Origin: Chitinophagales bacterium
Lineage (GTDB): Bacteria > Bacteroidota > Bacteroidia > Chitinophagales > UBA8649
Assembly: GCA_020635995.1 (NCBI GenBank)
Contig: JACJYS010000003.1
Location: 62,001 to 126,000 of the forward strand
DNA length: 64,000 nucleotides
Reading direction: 5' to 3'
The notes below the pieces were generated by a model that did not search any database, had not been told where the DNA came from, and saw only the letters and a list, made by a program, of their open reading frames with translations. Within the stretch, counting starts at the first letter, position 1, and the number at the start of each line of letters is the position of its first letter. The translations under genes and the position numbers were made by a program. Below are positions 60,811 through 64,000 of this stretch, one piece after another.

Positions 60811-61815
60811 ATGAAAAACTTAGCAAGTATATTAATATTGCTCAGTGTAATATTGGTATCGTGCCATAAAGAAACGGATACACCGGCTTATCCGGTGTAT
60901 CCTTCTTATTTTCCTGCTCCTGTTTATCAGTTTACTATCAATAAACTAACAGAAAATGGCTTTTTATTAGGCAGAAAATTGTTTTTTGACCCTTTTTTAT
61001 CAAAAGACGGTAGTATTTCTTGTGCCAGCTGTCATCATCCTAATAAATATTTTGCAGATGAAGGAATGGCTATAAGTGAAGGTGTAGGCGGTAAATTTGG
61101 AATAAGAAATGCCCCCTCTATAACCAATACTGTATTTACTCCCGCTTTTATGTGGGACGGAGGTGTGGCTCATTTAGATGTTTCTGCTTTGCCTGCACTA
61201 ACAGACACTAATGAAATGGCTGAAACAATGGCTCATCTAATTGAAAAACTAAATAATCATGCAGAATATCCTGCTTTGTTTGAAAAAGCTTTTGGTAGCG
61301 ATTCTATTTATACGCAGGTGCTATTTTATGCTTTTTCGCAGTATGTAGGTAGTGTGGTTTCTGCTTCGGCAAAATACGATAAAGTAAAGCAAGGCAAAGC
61401 TTCTTTTACACAAAAAGAACAAGCCGGTTATGCAATTTTTAAAACACAATGTAACTCTTGCCATACAGAACCTTTATTTACAAATTATAGCTACAAAAAT
61501 AATGGATTAGATAATAATTTTTCTGAAGATTTAGGCAGAGGCAGAATAACGCTTTCTCCGGCAGACGAAGGAAAATTTAGAGTTCCGTCATTAAGAAATG
61601 TAATGCAAACCGCTCCGTATATGCACGGTGGGCGTTTTGCTACTATAAATGAAGTTTTAAACCATTATACCAATGGAATAGTACAAAGTGCTACTTTAGA
61701 TGAAAGTTTACAAAATGGAATTTCTTTAAGTGAAGCGGATAAAACAAATTTGATTTTATTTTTGCACACACTTACCGATGAAGACATGAGAAATAATAGT
61801 AAATACTACGAGTAA
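60811..61815 (+). CDS. MbnH-like diheme cytochrome c peroxidase-family enzyme
   Basis: A 334-residue lipoprotein (lipobox LVSC, Cys18) with two haem c motifs: CASCHH near residue 71 and CNSCHT near residue 219. It also has LGRKLFFDPFLSKDGSISC, RNAPSITNTVFTPAFMWDGG, and RVPSLRNVMQTAPYMHGGRFATINEVLNHY, the family's C-terminal haem-ligand block. The family covers cytochrome c peroxidase, MauG and MbnH. The adjacent MbnP-like gene points to MbnH, which makes a kynurenine in MbnP. The pair forms a 1-bp-spaced operon. Confidence 0.9.
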   Translation: MKNLASILILLSVILVSCHKETDTPAYPVYPSYFPAPVYQFTINKLTENGFLLGRKLFFDPFLSKDGSISCASCHHPNKYFADEGMAISEGVGGKFGIRNAPSITNTVFTPAFMWDGGVAHLDVSALPALTDTNEMAETMAHLIEKLNNHAEYPALFEKAFGSDSIYTQVLFYAFSQYVGSVVSASAKYDKVKQGKASFTQKEQAGYAIFKTQCNSCHTEPLFTNYSYKNNGLDNNFSEDLGRGRITLSPADEGKFRVPSLRNVMQTAPYMHGGRFATINEVLNHYTNGIVQSATLDESLQNGISLSEADKTNLILFLHTLTDEDMRNNSKYYE

Positions 61816-61819
61816 GGGG

Positions 61820-63199
61820 CTAATAATTGTTATTTTTAATAATTCTATCCCATTCTTTATCAAACATTTGATTTTTTAAAGTAGAATGAACCAGCGGAAA
61901 CTCATTTTGAGCCAAAGGATTTTCTACAAACATAAATTTCACATTGCCCTGCCCTTCAAGAAATTCGTAGGTCCAAACTTCTATTCTGCCAAAATCTCGG
62001 GTATTGCGTTCTAATCTTTCAGTAGGTTTACCGTATTTCAAGTATGTTATCCCTCTTGAAGTTTCATTGCCTTCTATCATGGTATTGCCAAATTCATCAT
62101 CGGCAAATTTTACTAAATTGGCATATTCCATCCATCTATCTTCAGGATTTTTACTATCTCTTTTGCTCCAAAAACTGTAAAAATAATTTTGCATTAATGC
62201 TAAATCTTTACTGTCAATAGCTCCATTTATAGCGGCTTCTTCAAATTTATCGGCTATAGGTTTTAAGGCATTTAAGTGATGCGTTATATTTCTTAAATCA
62301 TATTTTTTGGCAAAATTATTTTCTATTACGCCCAATCCCCTATTTTCTACCACATCAAGGTCTTCTTTTAGCTTATTATATCGTTGAAAAAACATACGTT
62401 TTCTATCTGCAACTTCATTTTTATCGTTTCGCAGTTCTGCATAAATATAATAGTTGCCACTGGGCAAAGTAGTAATATCAAAACCACTTAAAATAGCGTC
62501 ATTTTCACTACTACTCAATTTTTTAAAATTTGCATATTTCTCTATAACCTTATTATTTTCATTGGTAATATAATACCGCACAAAATAAGATGTTGACGGA
62601 GAATGATAAGCCTCTGCATAAAATTGTATTGTACTTACTTCAGTTGGGTAATAGTTAATAAATTTAGGTGTTAATTCCTTTTCATTTTTTACAAAAACGC
62701 TGTTTTCAGTAGCATCTTTTACATCGCTAAGCAGAGAAATATCAGATAAAAAGGCTGTGTTTTCTATTAGTTTGTTTATTTCAATATTGTCGGTAAAATA
62801 ATTTGTAGAATCATTCAAATCTAAAAACTGCATACTCAACTCTAAACTGTCTTGAACAAAAGGAATATTTACTACATCAGATAAATTGACCAATGTTTGG
62901 GTATTTTCTTTATACTGAGGAGAATTTACTACGTAAACATGCTTAAAAACCTCTTCGTTGGTTTGGTTTATTAGTTGAATAGCTACCAATACTTTTGCTT
63001 GATAATCTTTATTGTTAGCCACAGTTTTATAAGCCACCACATTGCCGGGTATTAAATAGGCTAATTCAATATATTGTTTTTCTTGTTTTACATCATAATA
63101 CCTTTTTACGGTTGTAAAAACATCTAAATTATCGGCAAAAACAGATAAAAAAATGCTTTGCAAACCTAAAATTAATATTGTTCTAAAAATCAAATTCAT
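61820..63199 (-). CDS. GWxTD domain-containing secreted protein
   Basis: A 459-residue protein with a signal peptide (TILILGLQSIFLSVFA). A long beta-rich N-terminal region precedes the C-terminal GWxTD-type domain: YFYSFWSKRDSKNPEDRWMEYANLVKFADDEFG, then GITYLKYGKPTERLERN and VWTYEFLEGQGNVKFMFVE. This domain is found mainly in Bacteroidota and has no assigned activity. The gene is convergent with the MbnH-like gene (4-bp gap) and divergent from wbqC. Confidence 0.85.
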   Translation of the reverse strand: MNLIFRTILILGLQSIFLSVFADNLDVFTTVKRYYDVKQEKQYIELAYLIPGNVVAYKTVANNKDYQAKVLVAIQLINQTNEEVFKHVYVVNSPQYKENTQTLVNLSDVVNIPFVQDSLELSMQFLDLNDSTNYFTDNIEINKLIENTAFLSDISLLSDVKDATENSVFVKNEKELTPKFINYYPTEVSTIQFYAEAYHSPSTSYFVRYYITNENNKVIEKYANFKKLSSSENDAILSGFDITTLPSGNYYIYAELRNDKNEVADRKRMFFQRYNKLKEDLDVVENRGLGVIENNFAKKYDLRNITHHLNALKPIADKFEEAAINGAIDSKDLALMQNYFYSFWSKRDSKNPEDRWMEYANLVKFADDEFGNTMIEGNETSRGITYLKYGKPTERLERNTRDFGRIEVWTYEFLEGQGNVKFMFVENPLAQNEFPLVHSTLKNQMFDKEWDRIIKNNNY

Positions 63200-63251
63200 T
63201 AATAACTATACATTAAACACTAAAAATTAATACCGCTTTGGTACAACTTAC

Positions 63252-63259
63252 TACCTTTG
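63252..63259 (+). promoter_or_regulatory. TACCTTTG -7 box of the WbqC gene
   Basis: A TAnnTTTG match ending 7 nt before the ATG, the same arrangement and sequence as at ppa (12763-12770). Confidence 0.45.
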
Positions 63260-63266
63260 CGAAGAT

Positions 63267-63881
63267 ATGGCAAAAAAACTCTTAATTGAACTTCCGTACT
63301 TAGGCAATTTAGCTTATTATAATATTTTGACAAAATTTGATACTATTTTATTGGAAAAACACGCTTTTTTACAAAAATCAAGCTACAGAAATAGGTGCGA
63401 TATAGCCGGAGTAAATGGAAAGTTAACGCTTTCTGTACCTGTGGTGGGCGGAAAAGACAAAAAGCAATATTACAAAGAAACCAAAATTAGTTATGAGCAT
63501 CCTTGGCTTAAAGACCATTGGAATAGTTTAAGTGCTGCCTACAGGCGGTCGCCCTATTTTGAGTTTTATGAAGATAAATTTGAAGAAGTTTACCATAAAA
63601 AGTATCCATATTTATATGAACTAAATTTTGCTTTTTTTGAATTGATAATGAAGCTACTTAAACTAAATAAAAAAGTGGAGTTTACGGAAAGTTATAAAAA
63701 GGAATACAATGAAGATGTAGCGGATTTCAGGTCGTATTTTTTACCTAAAAAAAATCAAGAAATAGGTATATATTACACCCAAGTTTTTGAAGACAGAAAC
63801 GGATTCATTAATAATTTGAGTATTGTAGATTTATTGTTTAACGAAGGACCAAATGCCACAAATTTAATAGAAGGAATATAA
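63267..63881 (+). CDS. WbqC family protein
   Basis: A 204-residue cytosolic protein matching the WbqC-like family: IELPYLGNLAYYNILTKFDTI, HAFLQKSSYRNRCDIAGVNGKLTLSVPVVGG, KISYEHPWLKDHWNSLSAAYRRSPYFEFYEDKFEEVY, and a Glu/Lys-rich C-terminus. The family is found in O-antigen clusters and elsewhere with no proven reaction. No sugar genes are adjacent here. The pseudouridine synthase gene begins 3 bp after its stop, so the two may be co-transcribed. Confidence 0.9.
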   Translation: MAKKLLIELPYLGNLAYYNILTKFDTILLEKHAFLQKSSYRNRCDIAGVNGKLTLSVPVVGGKDKKQYYKETKISYEHPWLKDHWNSLSAAYRRSPYFEFYEDKFEEVYHKKYPYLYELNFAFFELIMKLLKLNKKVEFTESYKKEYNEDVADFRSYFLPKKNQEIGIYYTQVFEDRNGFINNLSIVDLLFNEGPNATNLIEGI

Positions 63882-63884
63882 GCC

Positions 63885-64000
63885 ATGAAAAGAAGAAATG
63901 AGCAACAAAATGAAGAAATGAGGCTAAATAAATATTTAGCACATTCGGGGGTGGCATCCAGAAGAAAATCTGATGAATTTATAGCACAGGGCTTGGTAAA
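63885..64000 (+). CDS. RsuA/RluB-type pseudouridine synthase (partial, cut by window end)
   Basis: I read this directly: an ATG at 63885 opens MKRRNEQQNEEMRLNKYLAH, then SGVASRRKSDEFIAQGLV. The MRLNKYLAHSGVASRR block is the S4 RNA-binding domain at the start of RsuA/RluB/RluE/RluF-type synthases, which modify rRNA. The catalytic Asp domain lies beyond the window. It follows wbqC by 3 bp. Confidence 0.8.
   Translation, partial: MKRRNEQQNEEMRLNKYLAHSGVASRRKSDEFIAQGLV

Overview
The window is chromosomal DNA from a member of the Bacteroidota, probably an environmental, unclassified lineage. It is AT-rich. Several genes have TAnnTTTG promoter boxes, and no Shine-Dalgarno sites stand out. Marker families include a type III glutamine synthetase, a fused E1 alpha/beta dehydrogenase, a GWxTD protein, PorP/SprF, and proteins ending in type A or type B sorting domains of the type IX secretion system (T9SS). 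No rRNA, tRNA, CRISPR array, transposase or integrase was seen.

Layout. 0-5 kb: a c-type cytochrome (cut by the edge), a radical SAM/SPASM protein, glnN and a polytopic membrane protein, all on the minus strand. 5-7.5 kb: a DUF899-like thioredoxin-fold protein and a secreted beta-helix protein with a T9SS type A tail. 7.5-21 kb: mostly housekeeping (hutI, rhomboid protease, NamZ-type lipoprotein, hydrolase plus SDR, pyrophosphatase, SET-domain protein, Ca/Na antiporter, HTTM-like membrane protein, Uma2, E1 dehydrogenase, DUF1573, epimerase). 21.1-25.0 kb: an accessory island built like integron gene cassettes. It holds a PLD/helicase-associated protein, a VOC protein, a TIR/deoxyribosyltransferase-like protein with a DUF2188 partner, and a broken DJ-1/PfpI gene, separated by attC-like imperfect palindromes. 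25.2-33.2 kb: maf, an AI-2E family exporter, a YceI-like lipoprotein, a gene-free stretch rich in stem-loops, dnaK, then rpoN - membrane protein - truB.

33.3-50.4 kb is a block for giant T9SS substrates. The first gene carries exactly 47 tandem 156-bp (52-residue) repeats, interrupted by two +2 T-tract insertions that break the frame. It is followed by a PorP/SprF gene and a 2194-residue type B substrate with two further repeat families. The 52-residue unit, the short repeats of the second giant and a single unit in the protein at 5.6 kb share a Cys ... Gly-Cys-Asp-Ser plan, so they form one adhesin repeat family. PorP/SprF would tether or export the flanking type B substrates.

50.4-64 kb: ribF, a DUF4143 ATPase with a perfect palindrome upstream, a lipoprotein-holA-AMP nucleosidase operon, an orphan HsdR-N domain protein, a small HELIH protein, an RnfD/NqrB-like membrane protein with a DUF2330 protein, an LpxL-like acyltransferase, an MbnP/MbnH copper-protein pair, a GWxTD protein, WbqC, and the start of an RsuA/RluB-type pseudouridine synthase. 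A family of short palindromes built on GTGCCAC is scattered between genes.
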